Origin: an uncultured Bacteroidota bacterium
GTDB lineage: Bacteria; Bacteroidota; Bacteroidia; JABEUT01
Assembly: GCA_903901055.1 (NCBI GenBank)
Contig: CAIUPO010000063.1
Span: forward strand, 62,001-126,000
Direction of reading: 5' to 3'
Length of the DNA: 64,000 nucleotides
Made by a program: the position numbers and the translations under genes. The notes beneath the pieces are model-generated. The model worked only from the letters and a program-made list of their open reading frames with translations, searched no databases and was not told the origin of the DNA. Below, piece by piece: positions 16,350 to 24,862 of this stretch; within the stretch, counting starts at the first letter, position 1, and every line of letters starts with the position of its first letter.

Positions 16350-16691
16350 TTATTTATTTTTCTTTTCGTCTTTCTCGGGTAAAATACACAAATAATAAAT
16401 AAACTTTTCATCAGACATTGTAAATGATACGTAAGCGAATGTTGCACCGCACGATGCTGTCATTTTCTTAATCCTCTTTATTTCTCGTTTATTAAGGTCT
16501 TTTAATGAATGTACATTTTGCCGCCTGTTTATCTCGCCTTCCCCATTTGCACCAGCCATAAAGTAGAGCGAGTCGCATTGCATTACAGTTACGTCCTGCC
16601 AATTGACTTTATTGGATAAGCAACTATCATTCTGCCCAAACCCGACAACAGAGTGAGCGAACAACGCTATCATTATCAAAAAATATTTCAT
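16350..16691 (-). CDS. Small exported protein of unknown function
   Basis: The 113-residue product has a signal peptide (MKYFLIMIALFAHSVVGFGQ), a mature part with three to four cysteines (DSCLSNK, VMQCDSLY, MTASCGATFAYVSF, YYLCILPE) and a basic C-terminus. I do not recognise a family. It lies inside the MORN operon with gaps of 2-3 nt on both sides, so it is almost certainly co-expressed with those genes. Confidence 0.7.
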   Translation of the reverse strand: MKYFLIMIALFAHSVVGFGQNDSCLSNKVNWQDVTVMQCDSLYFMAGANGEGEINRRQNVHSLKDLNKREIKRIKKMTASCGATFAYVSFTMSDEKFIYYLCILPEKDEKKNK

Positions 16692-16694
16692 CTC

Positions 16695-17459
16695 TTATTT
16701 AACTTTATTGCTTAGCTCATCATATTCCTTTGTCGAATCGAGAACCCCGTATGTATAATATTTTATCGCTTTCAATTTTCCATTTTCAAAATAACAGTTG
16801 GTGATACCGCTTCTTTTATCATTCCTGAAATTCGATTCCTCATTTATTGCACCGTTCTCATAATAACATTTCACTATTCCCGAGGTTACATCATTTATAT
16901 AGGGGTCTTCCTCTTTTAATTTCCCATTCTCATAATACCATTTCAGCATACCAACCCGCTTACCTTTCACATAAGGCGCTTCGTCTTTAATATTTCCATT
17001 TTTGTAATACCCTTTAGCCAACCCATTCCGTTTTCCGAATGTATATGGAATTTCATTCTTTATCGCTCCGCCACTATCATAATATACTTTCACAATACCT
17101 TCTATCCGGCCATTCTTGTGAGGGGCCTCTTCTTTCAAACTTCCGCTTTCGTAATACCATTTTACCAGCCCGTTTATATGCTCATATTTATACGGAATTT
17201 CACCATACAATTTCCCGTCTTTATAATACTGATGTGCCATTCCTACAATTGATCCCATTTGATATGTTTTCAACGAATAATAAGCTGCGTTCGTATCTGA
17301 AGTAACTTCATGAGTTGAATCAATATACTCTATCCACTTTCCAATTTTAAACCAAAGGAAGTGCCTGTTTTTAGCTTCTGCTTTATGGGTGAAACCATTA
17401 TCCGGTGTATTATTGCAGGCACATAAAACGACTACAATCAGAATCAAAAAATATTTCAT
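16695..17459 (-). CDS. MORN/YwqK-like lipoprotein
   Basis: The 254-residue product has a lipoprotein signal (MKYFLILIVVVLCAC, lipobox LCAC with Cys about 15) and then GFTHKAEAKNRHFLWFKIGKW, echoing the block of its paralogues. Seven or so MORN-like repeats of about 23 residues follow, with the pattern GxxxxYYENGKLKEExPYxNGKxxG, which form an extended beta-meander. It is the most repeat-rich member of the cluster and probably sits on a membrane surface. It precedes the 113-residue exported protein by 3 nt. Confidence 0.8.
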   Translation of the reverse strand: MKYFLILIVVVLCACNNTPDNGFTHKAEAKNRHFLWFKIGKWIEYIDSTHEVTSDTNAAYYSLKTYQMGSIVGMAHQYYKDGKLYGEIPYKYEHINGLVKWYYESGSLKEEAPHKNGRIEGIVKVYYDSGGAIKNEIPYTFGKRNGLAKGYYKNGNIKDEAPYVKGKRVGMLKWYYENGKLKEEDPYINDVTSGIVKCYYENGAINEESNFRNDKRSGITNCYFENGKLKAIKYYTYGVLDSTKEYDELSNKVK

Positions 17460-17488
17460 GCGTTATTTGATTTCATTAAACCTTGCCA

Positions 17489-18529
17489 TTAATTTTTATT
17501 CTCCTTCCAAAACTGCCCTAGCGGCATATCCCATAAAAAATCGCAAACCTTTTCAAAAGGTGTTATGTCCCAATCATCGTATGTCCTTAGTTTTTTTACT
17601 TTACCATTATCGTAGGTAATAGTTACATAAGTATAGAGAGAATAATCTACACCTTTTATATCCGAATCTTTCCGGTTCGCAAAATCAGAATAGTTAAGCA
17701 TTCCTGTGAGGTAGGCATACTTAACCGAATCAACCGTTGAATAATAAGTTCCCCTCAATTTATATATAAAGTTCATTTTACAGCGCCTACCTTCCTGTAT
17801 ATCATCCCAGTATTCACCGTCCCAATTATAGAAGACTGCCTTTCGGTCTGAGGTAATACTAACGGAAAATCGAGGATAATCCCCGCCCACAGAGTTGGGA
17901 GGAACCGGTATTGTATACTCTATCTTTTCTATTTCATGCGGTTTGCATTGGAGACAACAGGAAGAATACTTGATAAAAACCCCGAACTTAGTTATCATTG
18001 AATCTTTACATACTATTTTCCACTTGTCCATTTTATCCATCCAGTGGGAATTATTCTGATAAATTATAACCACGGCCACATTTCCAATCTTTACAACCTT
18101 GGTAAGTGAAACAAAGCCCAATGTCCCTTCTACAGCGGTCAATTCTTTCGTACCGATTCTATTACAACTATCCATAAATGCATACAGAATTGGTGCCTCA
18201 TCATCTCTTGCTCCTAAAGGATAAGCGTAAACCAATAAGCCTGTATGCCCGTTATTTTCAAAGTCAACTTTTTGCCAAATTTTTAAATTCAATGAATCTA
18301 CCGTTTTATTAAACAAAACAAATCCCGAATCACTCAAGCCTTCTTGTTGGGCAATTTTTTTCAATGATAGAACCCTGAATTCCTTGTCTACCCCATGCTT
18401 ATGAATGAATTTCTCAACATCTCTATCTGATTTTAAATCATCAATTGCGTTATGCAAGGCTTGCCCGGTTGCTATGATATTCAGGGATAGCGATAATATA
18501 AAAAGGAGAAAATATTTCACATTTTTCAT
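17489..18529 (-). CDS. Exported protein of unknown function, first gene of the MORN cluster
   Basis: About 346 residues from the ATG at 18529 (three codons inside the ORF-track start), which places the signal peptide MKNVKYFLLFILSLSLNIIATGQ at the N-terminus. The mature part contains KFIHKHGVDKEFRVLSLKKI, DFENNGHTGLLVYAY, a cysteine pair (YSSCCLQCKPHEIEKIEYTI) and WDDIQEGRRCKMNFIYKL. I do not recognise the family. It lies 29 nt upstream of the MORN lipoprotein and is the likely start of the operon. Confidence 0.7.
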   Translation of the reverse strand: MKNVKYFLLFILSLSLNIIATGQALHNAIDDLKSDRDVEKFIHKHGVDKEFRVLSLKKIAQQEGLSDSGFVLFNKTVDSLNLKIWQKVDFENNGHTGLLVYAYPLGARDDEAPILYAFMDSCNRIGTKELTAVEGTLGFVSLTKVVKIGNVAVVIIYQNNSHWMDKMDKWKIVCKDSMITKFGVFIKYSSCCLQCKPHEIEKIEYTIPVPPNSVGGDYPRFSVSITSDRKAVFYNWDGEYWDDIQEGRRCKMNFIYKLRGTYYSTVDSVKYAYLTGMLNYSDFANRKDSDIKGVDYSLYTYVTITYDNGKVKKLRTYDDWDITPFEKVCDFLWDMPLGQFWKENKN

Positions 18530-18696
18530 CTTATACAAATATAAATAAAATCATAATTGCCTCACCACCAATCAGTGTTTATAACAAGTCATTGACTTTT
18601 TAAAGAAACAATTTCTGATGATTTAATTTTGCTTTATGAAACATTGCAAATCCATATTTTCATCAAACCTGATAAACAAAATTAAAAATCACTTTT

Positions 18697-18835
18697 CCTG
18701 TTCCGGCCTGTTAATAACAGGAATCATAATTAACATACTATTGAATTACAGAATGTTAACAAAATTTGATTTTCCTGTTATTTCAGTTATTCTCCCTGTT
18801 ACTTCCCTGTTATGGCTCCTGTTATCTTCCTGTTA
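18697..18835 (+). repeat. Helically phased CCTGTTA half-site array with lead palindrome
   Basis: The palindrome CCTGTTA-A-TAACAGG lies at 18707-18721 (1-nt spacer). After a 52-bp AT-rich gap, direct copies of CCTGTTA begin at 18774, 18795, 18806, 18818 and 18829, at steps of 21, 11, 12 and 11 bp. A partial CCTGTT is at 18697. All copies therefore face the same side of the helix. The array ends 39 nt before the ATG of the DUF5681-like gene and looks like a cooperative protein-binding site. Confidence 0.8.
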
Positions 18836-18873
18836 TTTATATACATTTTTTAAACCATTTTAACTATTTTATT

Positions 18874-19200
18874 ATGAAATACCAAAAAGGACAAAGCGGC
18901 AATCCTGATGGCCGGCCAAAAGGAACTTACACAAAAGTCAGTTCCAAACAACGAGAGTTTTTACGCGAATTTATTCTCGATAACAAAGAAAAATTCGAAA
19001 CCGAAATCGGAAAATTAGAGGGTAAAGAGTTCCTCCAATTATATCTTTCCCTAATGCAGTACATCCTTCCAAAACCGGCTACAGCCGAGCTTAAGGAAGT
19101 CCCGAAATTGGAGGAATTTATTGCCATGACACCTGAAGAAAGACAGATAGCCATGGAAGAAATAAGGGAATCTATAAATAAAGAAAAAGCCAAACTATGA
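18874..19200 (+). CDS. DUF5681-like small DNA-binding/terminase-small-subunit-like protein
   Basis: The ORF track opens at 18766 inside the repeat array; the better start is the ATG at 18874, giving 108 residues beginning MKYQKGQSGNPDGRPKG. That KGQSGNPxGRPKG motif is the signature of DUF5681, found mostly in phage and mobile DNA next to terminase genes, and it has an AT-hook-like GRPKG core. The middle (KEFLQLYLSLMQYILPKPATAEL) resembles small-terminase helices, and the C-terminus is an acidic/basic helix. No large terminase is nearby. Its stop overlaps the next start (ATGA). The phased array directly upstream is a plausible binding site, which is an inference. Confidence 0.75.
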   Translation: MKYQKGQSGNPDGRPKGTYTKVSSKQREFLREFILDNKEKFETEIGKLEGKEFLQLYLSLMQYILPKPATAELKEVPKLEEFIAMTPEERQIAMEEIRESINKEKAKL

Positions 19201-19538
19201 GAAATGCAGTGAAAAAACGAATGCGGAAATTGGATGAAGAACGCAGGAAAAAGCAAGTGGAGAAGATTGACAATATGCAAGAGACGGAAAATGTTTTGGG
19301 AATGGTTGGCACCGAATTTATAACCAAATATCCTGAAGGCAGTTATATCACATTTACAAGTGACCGGAAAAAGGGTGAAGAAATCACCCAGGTATCCTGT
19401 GCATGGTATGATAAAGAGGGAACCAAGAAAAATTTTGTAAGCAACCCGCCCGAATGGCAAAACATTACCCAGGAAGAGGCCGAAAAAATTGCCAAAAAAT
19501 TCGACCAGTCTATGTTTCTAGGGATGGTATATGTTTAG
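19197..19538 (+). CDS. Unknown protein coupled to the DUF5681-like gene
   Basis: The 113-residue product starts with a highly basic helix (MRNAVKKRMRKLDEERRKKQVEKID) and has a compact alpha/beta part (GTEFITKYPEGSYITFTSDR, ITQVSCAWYDKEG, PPEWQNITQEEAEKIAKKFD). I do not recognise it. The 4-nt overlap with the upstream gene shows that the two form one unit. The basic N-terminus would suit nucleic-acid contact, though that is a guess. Confidence 0.7.
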   Translation: MRNAVKKRMRKLDEERRKKQVEKIDNMQETENVLGMVGTEFITKYPEGSYITFTSDRKKGEEITQVSCAWYDKEGTKKNFVSNPPEWQNITQEEAEKIAKKFDQSMFLGMVYV

Positions 19539-19575
19539 AATAATTAGCAATTCTCCAATCAATTACTAATTATTA
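19538..19575. terminator. AT-rich inverted repeat between convergent genes
   Basis: AATAATTAG ... CTAATTATT forms a 9-bp stem spanning the gap between the unknown gene and the convergent arginase-family gene and includes the latter's stop. It is weak in GC but placed where a bidirectional terminator is expected. Confidence 0.4.
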
Positions 19576-20603
19576 GAGAGCGCAGCGAGGTTCGCAATCT
19601 TGTATAGCAGCCTTGCACCTACGTTTGCATCCCATTCATCGTTGCCGGGCGCTACTTCATTAATATCAAACGACACTATTTTTCTTCCTGATTCAACTAC
19701 CTTTTCAATCAGGTAAACCGCTTGGTGGTATTCCAGTCCGCCAGGGACAGGGGTTCCGGTATTGTGGCAGAGTTTAGGGTCTAAGCCATCAATATCAAAA
19801 CTGAGATACACGTTTTGCGGAAGTTGGTCAATAATATTTTTTGTAATCTGTTTCCAGGTAGTGCCCTCATACATGCGCTCCTTCATAGCCTTGTCCGAAA
19901 AGAGCTTCACCCTCCCTTTCGAATCTTGAATCAATTTATTTTCACCTTCCGAAAAGTCACGTATACCAACCTGCACAAGCCTTTCAAGGTTCTTTATCTT
20001 CAATGCATTAAACATAATGGATGCATGAGAGTAAGTGAAGCCCTCGTAGGCATTGCGCAAATCGCAATGTGCATCAATATGTAATATCCCGAAAGATTTA
20101 ACCCTTTCGGAAACCGCTTCCATCAAGCCAAGTGGGGTACTGTGGTCACCTCCTATTAAAGCAACTATTTTGTTCTTCTTCAAAAACCCAAGTGACTTGG
20201 ATTTAACATGTTTCCTGAAGTCATCACACTTCTTGTTCACCTCATCACGTATGGCAAGCATAGGCTTAGTATCGCCCTTGCCTTCTACAAAAGCATCTAA
20301 ATAGGTTTCTACTTTTTTGCGGAGAGTGCCATTTAGCTTCTCAAATTCTTTTGGAAACACATCCATGGCAATGCCCGTCTTCCAGGCATTGGGTATGCTT
20401 TCATCAAACAAATCAACCTGGCAAGATGCGTCCAATATAGCCTTCGGGCCTTTGGAAGCGCCGGTTCTGTATGACACCGTCACATCCCAAGGGACTGGGA
20501 TTGCAACTACACGTGCATTATCAACAGTGTAAGGAAGTCCGTAAAGCGTGCCCACCGCAGCAGGTGCATCCGGATCGAATTGTATAGAAGTTTTTTTGCT
20601 CAT
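19566..20603 (-). CDS. Arginase/agmatinase/formimidoylglutamase-family hydrolase
   Basis: The 345-residue product has the full set of manganese ligands of the ureohydrolase fold: ALIGGDHSTPLG near residue 150, ILHIDAHCDLRN near 175, VYLSFDIDGLDP near 270 and VSFDINEVAPGND near 318. The family hydrolyses a guanidino or formimino C-N bond (arginine, agmatine or formiminoglutamate). The residues that decide the substrate cannot be judged by eye. There are no histidine-degradation genes next to it. It lies downstream of HU, separated from it by a terminator. Confidence 0.9.
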   Translation of the reverse strand: MSKKTSIQFDPDAPAAVGTLYGLPYTVDNARVVAIPVPWDVTVSYRTGASKGPKAILDASCQVDLFDESIPNAWKTGIAMDVFPKEFEKLNGTLRKKVETYLDAFVEGKGDTKPMLAIRDEVNKKCDDFRKHVKSKSLGFLKKNKIVALIGGDHSTPLGLMEAVSERVKSFGILHIDAHCDLRNAYEGFTYSHASIMFNALKIKNLERLVQVGIRDFSEGENKLIQDSKGRVKLFSDKAMKERMYEGTTWKQITKNIIDQLPQNVYLSFDIDGLDPKLCHNTGTPVPGGLEYHQAVYLIEKVVESGRKIVSFDINEVAPGNDEWDANVGARLLYKIANLAALSNN

Positions 20604-20627
20604 GGTTTGTTTATTGAAGTCCCAAAA

Positions 20628-20661
20628 ATAAAAAAGTCCCTCCGAAGAGAGACTCTTTTAT
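20628..20661 (-). terminator. Terminator downstream of HU
   Basis: AAAAGTCCCTC-CGAA-GAGAGACTCTTTT forms a stem with one mismatch. On the minus strand it is followed by a run of T, as expected for an intrinsic terminator after the HU gene. Confidence 0.75.
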
Positions 20662-20679
20662 TTTTTCAAAAAAAGTAAA

Positions 20680-20952
20680 TTACTTTACTTTAGATGCTAA
20701 CTCAGCGCCAGCTTTGAATTTTACCACTTTCTTAGCAGCGATCTTGATTGCTTTTCCGGTTTGTGGATTGCGTCCATTACGGGCAGCTCTCTTAGCTACT
20801 GAAAAGGAACCGAAACCTACAAGAGCGATTCTGTCGCCTTTCTTGAGAGCTTTGGTTGCTGAAGAAATAAATCCGTCAACTGCACGTGCAGCATCAGCTT
20901 TGGTGATTTTCGCCTCACCGGAAATGGCATCGATTAATTCTGCTTTGTTCAT
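20680..20952 (-). CDS. hup: HU-family DNA-binding protein
   Basis: The 90-residue length and sequence ([59 protein letters not shown]) are classic HU: two helices and a beta arm tipped by the RNPQTG proline that intercalates into DNA. It compacts the nucleoid and bends DNA without sequence specificity. It is probably monocistronic, with a terminator behind it and a 167-nt spacer in front. Confidence 0.97.
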   Translation of the reverse strand: MNKAELIDAISGEAKITKADAARAVDGFISSATKALKKGDRIALVGFGSFSVAKRAARNGRNPQTGKAIKIAAKKVVKFKAGAELASKVK

Positions 20953-21119
20953 TTTGTATAAATTTTATTGGTTAATACTGATGCGAATATATTATACATC
21001 TCAATATGTACGCACGTTCTCAGGTTAAATTACCCCAAAATTGTTGATAAATGGGGTGTTTTGTTAATAACTCACCCCGAAAAGGGCATTATATAAGGGA
21101 TTTTGGATGACAATTTCCA

Positions 21120-22085
21120 TCAGTTAACAATATGCCAGCCCTCCTCCTCCAACCGGAATCCCCTTAGAAAATCGGCTACAGGCATGGTTTTACGGCCTTC
21201 CAGTTGCAATTCTTTCACCTCAATAGCACAATCACTGCATCCTATATATATATGTATACTGTCCTTTATTAGTATCTCTCCCGGAGCTACTACAATATCA
21301 TGACTAACTAATGAGCTATAAATTTTTAACGTAAGCTGTTTACCTTCCTTATTCTCCAATACCGTCCAAGCTGCCGGATAGGGGCTTAATCCACGGATAA
21401 AATTAAAAACTTCATGGGCAGGTCTGTTCCAATTTATTTTACAATCATCCTTAAATATCTTAGGTGCAGGCTTTAGATTATCCGTGCTAAAAGTATCCTG
21501 TGGAACGTCAGCAAAAAGGCCGACTGCGATATAATCAACAGTCTTAACCAACAAGGCAGAGCCGGTATTCATCAGATTATCGTGAACGGTGCCGGCATTA
21601 TCACTTTCAAGAATAGCCACCTTCTCCTGTAATAAAATATTGCCTTTATCAATATCCTGATTAATAAAGAAAGTAGTAACCCCCGTTTGTTTCTCTCCAT
21701 TAATAACAGCCCAGTTAATGGGCGCAGCACCTCTGTATTGAGGCAATAGCGAGGCATGAAGATTAATAGTTCCCAATTTAGGAAGCCTCCAGACCACTTC
21801 TGGCAACATACGGAAAGCCACTACCACAGCTAAGTCTGGAGTCAACTCCTTTAATTGAGAAATGAAGTTTTCATCTTTTAATTTCTCAGGCTGTAATACC
21901 GGCAAGTTATTTTGGATTGCATATTCCTTAACTGCAGATTGCTGCAACTTCAAGCCACGGCTTGCAGGGCGGTCAGGCGCAGTTACAACTGCTACAACCT
22001 GATGCCTGCTTTTAACCAGCGCATCCAGGCTTGCAACTGCAAACTCAGGCGTACCCATAAATACTATACGAAGGCTCTTATCCAT
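21120..22085 (-). CDS. fmt: Methionyl-tRNA formyltransferase
   Basis: The 321-residue product formylates initiator Met-tRNA using 10-formyl-THF. Visible features are FMGTPEFAVASLDAL at the N-terminus, the catalytic block NLHASLLPQYRGAAPINWAVINGEKQTGVTTF near residues 108-140, and a C-terminal OB-like domain (APGEILIKDSIHIYIGCSD). It precedes a glycosyltransferase gene with little space, but functionally it stands alone here; the usual partner def is not seen. Confidence 0.96.
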   Translation of the reverse strand: MDKSLRIVFMGTPEFAVASLDALVKSRHQVVAVVTAPDRPASRGLKLQQSAVKEYAIQNNLPVLQPEKLKDENFISQLKELTPDLAVVVAFRMLPEVVWRLPKLGTINLHASLLPQYRGAAPINWAVINGEKQTGVTTFFINQDIDKGNILLQEKVAILESDNAGTVHDNLMNTGSALLVKTVDYIAVGLFADVPQDTFSTDNLKPAPKIFKDDCKINWNRPAHEVFNFIRGLSPYPAAWTVLENKEGKQLTLKIYSSLVSHDIVVAPGEILIKDSIHIYIGCSDCAIEVKELQLEGRKTMPVADFLRGFRLEEEGWHIVN

Positions 22086-22095
22086 TTATTAATTT

Positions 22096-23259
22096 CTATT
22101 GTCTCTTAGTTGGTTCCCACACACCAGTCGAGCCACCGCCAATGGCTTTAAACATTCCGATAAACACTGCAAGGTTAGTGAAAAAGAAATACCTGACGAT
22201 ATGCATAATCCGGAAATGCACACCGATTTTATACATTAAATAATCGATAGGAATTAAAAACAATAAAAAAATCTCCCCCCAGAAAACATAGGCGTAGAAA
22301 GGGATTTGATAAGCAACGGCGAAACTTGAAATAAAAATAGCCAAAAACAAAACAGGGCCAAACCACCGGATGGCTTTATGCGAAAAAAAACAAAAACTTA
22401 TTTTCCCCGGGCGGAAAAGAAGAAAGAAAAATGCAAAAAAATTCTGAAAACTGCCTGTGGCAATCCTGACCTTTCGCTTAAACTCTACCTTGGGCTTATG
22501 CGATACATCTTCATATACCATTGCATTCATTTCACTGATGGCCTTACCGCCTTTTTCGAGAACTCTCATGTTAATATAAAAATCATCGACAAGGAAGCTG
22601 CCCGGCACATTGTGGTAGTAATCCTTTCTTAAAGCATAGCAGCCACCAAACGGGCCCATCATGGAACCCCACAGAACACCTTCCTTGTGTTTTGCAATCA
22701 CCTCCTGCCTTACATAAAAACTCTCGGCAACTGCGGCTCCGGGCTTTCCCGTTCCTTTGTGCATCATGTGCGAATCAACAAGAGCAATCTCTTTATTGGC
22801 AAAATGCTTGAGCAATTCCTGTAAAGTGTTTTCGGCAAACATAACGTTTGCATCAGTTATCACCAGTATTGGATGATTAGAGAGTTCGGTCAATTTGTTA
22901 ATGATTTTCACTTTCCCGGTCCGTTCCAAAAAGGCCTCCAAATGCAGGGTTTTATACTCTTTCGAAAGTTCTTCAATGATTTCATTCGTCTTATCGGTAC
23001 TTGCATCTGACCCGACAAATACTTCTATTTTATCAACCGGATAATTACCCGAATAAATGCTTTCTATTTTTTCTGAAATTACTAATTCCTCGTTGTGAGC
23101 TGCAATCAAAATAGACACGTTGGGCAGTTCTTCATAGGAATAAACTATACTGTTCGATTTCTTAGAACCCGCAAGCAGATTGAGCAATTGCGGATATAAC
23201 AAATAGGAATATATAAGCAACCCGAGCGATATCCAGAAAATGAGTTGAGCGATTATCAT
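22096..23259 (-). CDS. Family 2 glycosyltransferase, membrane-bound
   Basis: The 387-residue product has an N-terminal helix (LIFWISLGLLIYSYLLY), a GT-A domain (VSILIAAHNEELVISEKIES, VFVGSDASTDKT, ILVITDANVMF, GPFGGCYALRK, FLVDDFYINMRVLEKG) and three or more C-terminal helices, as in chitin/hyaluronan-synthase-like processive enzymes. It would transfer a sugar from a nucleotide donor at the inner membrane; donor and acceptor are unknown. Its start shares a base with the end of the next gene (23259), so the two glycosyltransferases act in one unit. Confidence 0.9.
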   Translation of the reverse strand: MIIAQLIFWISLGLLIYSYLLYPQLLNLLAGSKKSNSIVYSYEELPNVSILIAAHNEELVISEKIESIYSGNYPVDKIEVFVGSDASTDKTNEIIEELSKEYKTLHLEAFLERTGKVKIINKLTELSNHPILVITDANVMFAENTLQELLKHFANKEIALVDSHMMHKGTGKPGAAVAESFYVRQEVIAKHKEGVLWGSMMGPFGGCYALRKDYYHNVPGSFLVDDFYINMRVLEKGGKAISEMNAMVYEDVSHKPKVEFKRKVRIATGSFQNFFAFFFLLFRPGKISFCFFSHKAIRWFGPVLFLAIFISSFAVAYQIPFYAYVFWGEIFLLFLIPIDYLMYKIGVHFRIMHIVRYFFFTNLAVFIGMFKAIGGGSTGVWEPTKRQ

Positions 23260-24476
23260 TAGGCTGGATTTTGGCTTTTGTCCTTCATTCTGTCTTTATA
23301 AAACCCTATTAAATTATGCGATATTTTTTTTACATCATACTCGCTTTCCACAAGTATCCTTCCGTTCTTTCCAATATTTGCCGCAAGGTTCAAATCCTCC
23401 AATGCACTGCAAACCGCTTCGCAAAAATCCACCGGTTTATCCTTTACCAAAACATCTTTCCCAATATTGCATTCTATCCCTTCTATCCCCATTCTGGTTG
23501 TTACTATTGGCTTAGCCATAGCCATGCCCTCAATAATTTTAACTCGCATTCCGCCTCCAGCAAGCAAAGGTACAATCATGATGTTATACTCTTGCATAAA
23601 TGTTTTCGCATCCTCCACCTCACCATGAAAAACGACTCCTTTGTAAACGCCTTTACGAATACTTTCGGGCATCTTTCTCCCTGCAACATGAAATTTAATA
23701 TGCGGATACCGCGCATGAATATCACCCCAAATAGTTGTAAGAAACCAATCCAGTCCCTGCACATTTGGCAACCAGTCCAGCGCTCCGATAAAAAAAAGCG
23801 AATGCGGATGCTTGCTTTCCTTAGGTGTATATTTAGAAATATCCATTCCAAAAGGAATATTTATCATTGGGGCCTTGCATCCCGTTCGCTTAAAATAATT
23901 GAGGTCTCGATGGGTAATTGTTGCAATGCCGTCAAAATGGTTAACCACATTTTCCTCGTAGTCTTTAAGTTGTTTCGATAAGGTCAATAAGTACTGCTTC
24001 TTTAAACCGCTTTTCTCCTCCTTTGCCAGTTTGTGCCAGATTTTCCACTCCACATTATGTCCCCTGAGAACGATTGGAGCCTTCGAGTTTTTCCTTATAA
24101 GATTTATATAGGGCGCTAGATAAAGGCCCTCCAAATGTATGATATCGAACTTTTCCTTTTGCAATATTTCTGCAAGTTTCTTTCCGAATTTTTCCGATTT
24201 AAATCTCGAAACATTATAAGACCTCCCGGCCAAAAGTGCCACCAATGCATTAATTGGTTTTACCGATGTATCCATTGTAATAGCCTCCAGCTGCCTGTCG
24301 CTTCTGAATTTTTTGGGGATAGATTCCAGATCGATGAAATGCTTTTTGGTATTCATGGCAAGCAGTTTCACCTCCACACCTGCTTGCAGCAAGCCTTCCG
24401 TAATGGCATTAGTGGCCAATGCTCCCCCATCTTTTTCGGGATATGGAATTTTATTACTTAGTTGAAGTACCTTCAT
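23259..24476 (-). CDS. Family 1/4 glycosyltransferase
   Basis: From the ATG at 24476 (seven codons inside the ORF-track start) the protein begins MKVLQLSNKIPYPEKDGGA, the usual GT-B opening, and is about 405 residues long. The C-terminal half has the donor-binding features FFIGALDWLPNVQGLDWFL, VAGRKMPE, IMIVPLLAGGGMRVKIIEGMAMAKPIV. It is probably cytoplasmic and works on cell-surface polysaccharide with the adjacent GT2 enzyme (inference from the shared base at the junction). Confidence 0.9.
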   Translation of the reverse strand: MKVLQLSNKIPYPEKDGGALATNAITEGLLQAGVEVKLLAMNTKKHFIDLESIPKKFRSDRQLEAITMDTSVKPINALVALLAGRSYNVSRFKSEKFGKKLAEILQKEKFDIIHLEGLYLAPYINLIRKNSKAPIVLRGHNVEWKIWHKLAKEEKSGLKKQYLLTLSKQLKDYEENVVNHFDGIATITHRDLNYFKRTGCKAPMINIPFGMDISKYTPKESKHPHSLFFIGALDWLPNVQGLDWFLTTIWGDIHARYPHIKFHVAGRKMPESIRKGVYKGVVFHGEVEDAKTFMQEYNIMIVPLLAGGGMRVKIIEGMAMAKPIVTTRMGIEGIECNIGKDVLVKDKPVDFCEAVCSALEDLNLAANIGKNGRILVESEYDVKKISHNLIGFYKDRMKDKSQNPA

Positions 24477-24506
24477 CAGGGCAGGGTGAAAACCCAAAAT
24501 TAAAAA

Positions 24507-24857
24507 TTATAACTCCACTATAACACTCACTTCGTCCACCTCGCCCCCAATCGGAGGATTCTTCTTTATCACTTCTACCGAAAGAGAAGTGATGCTTGCA
24601 AATGTGTTTTTAAGATTATCTGCAATGCGCTTAGCTACGTGTTCTATTAACTTAGAACGGATACCCATTTCATGTTTCACAATTTTATACACGTCCACGT
24701 AGTCTACCGTTTCATCTAACTTATCATCCGAAGCTGCATTTGCAAAGTCACCTTGCAGCGAAACATTAACCACATAATCCCCGCCAATTACAGCCTCCTC
24801 CTGCAGACAGCCATGGTAGGCATAAATGTGAATTGATCTTATATTAATTGTGTACAC
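24507..24857 (-). CDS. folB: Dihydroneopterin aldolase
   Basis: The 116-residue product matches FolB in size and motifs: IRSIHIYAYHGCLQEEAVIGG at the start, ETVDYVDVYKIVKHEM, LIEHVAKRIADNL and VEVIKKNPPIGGEVD. The enzyme converts dihydroneopterin to hydroxymethyl-dihydropterin plus glycolaldehyde in folate synthesis. The pterin arm (folB here, folP at 45521) and the p-aminobenzoate arm (pabABC at 32541-34746) lie scattered within 22 kb. Confidence 0.94.
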   Translation of the reverse strand: MYTINIRSIHIYAYHGCLQEEAVIGGDYVVNVSLQGDFANAASDDKLDETVDYVDVYKIVKHEMGIRSKLIEHVAKRIADNLKNTFASITSLSVEVIKKNPPIGGEVDEVSVIVEL

Positions 24858-24862
24858 CCGTT

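Noticed and set aside
15145-17459. YwqK-family antitoxin annotation, implying a toxin-antitoxin system
   Set aside because: The proteins have signal peptides or a lipobox and there is no toxin-like partner; MORN-type repeats alone do not show antitoxin activity.
18636-18863. 75-residue hydrophobic ORF across the first phased array
   Set aside because: Its hydrophobicity follows from T-rich repeats, the frame has no promoter or family, and the array spacing (11-12 bp) is not a multiple of three, so it is not a repeated peptide.
18927-19460. 177-residue minus-strand ORF opposite the DUF5681-like cassette
   Set aside because: The plus-strand pair has a recognisable motif and a 4-nt coupled overlap; the minus ORF has neither.
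23316-23981. 221-residue plus-strand ORF
   Set aside because: Shadow of the GT-B glycosyltransferase gene, which has recognisable donor-binding motifs.
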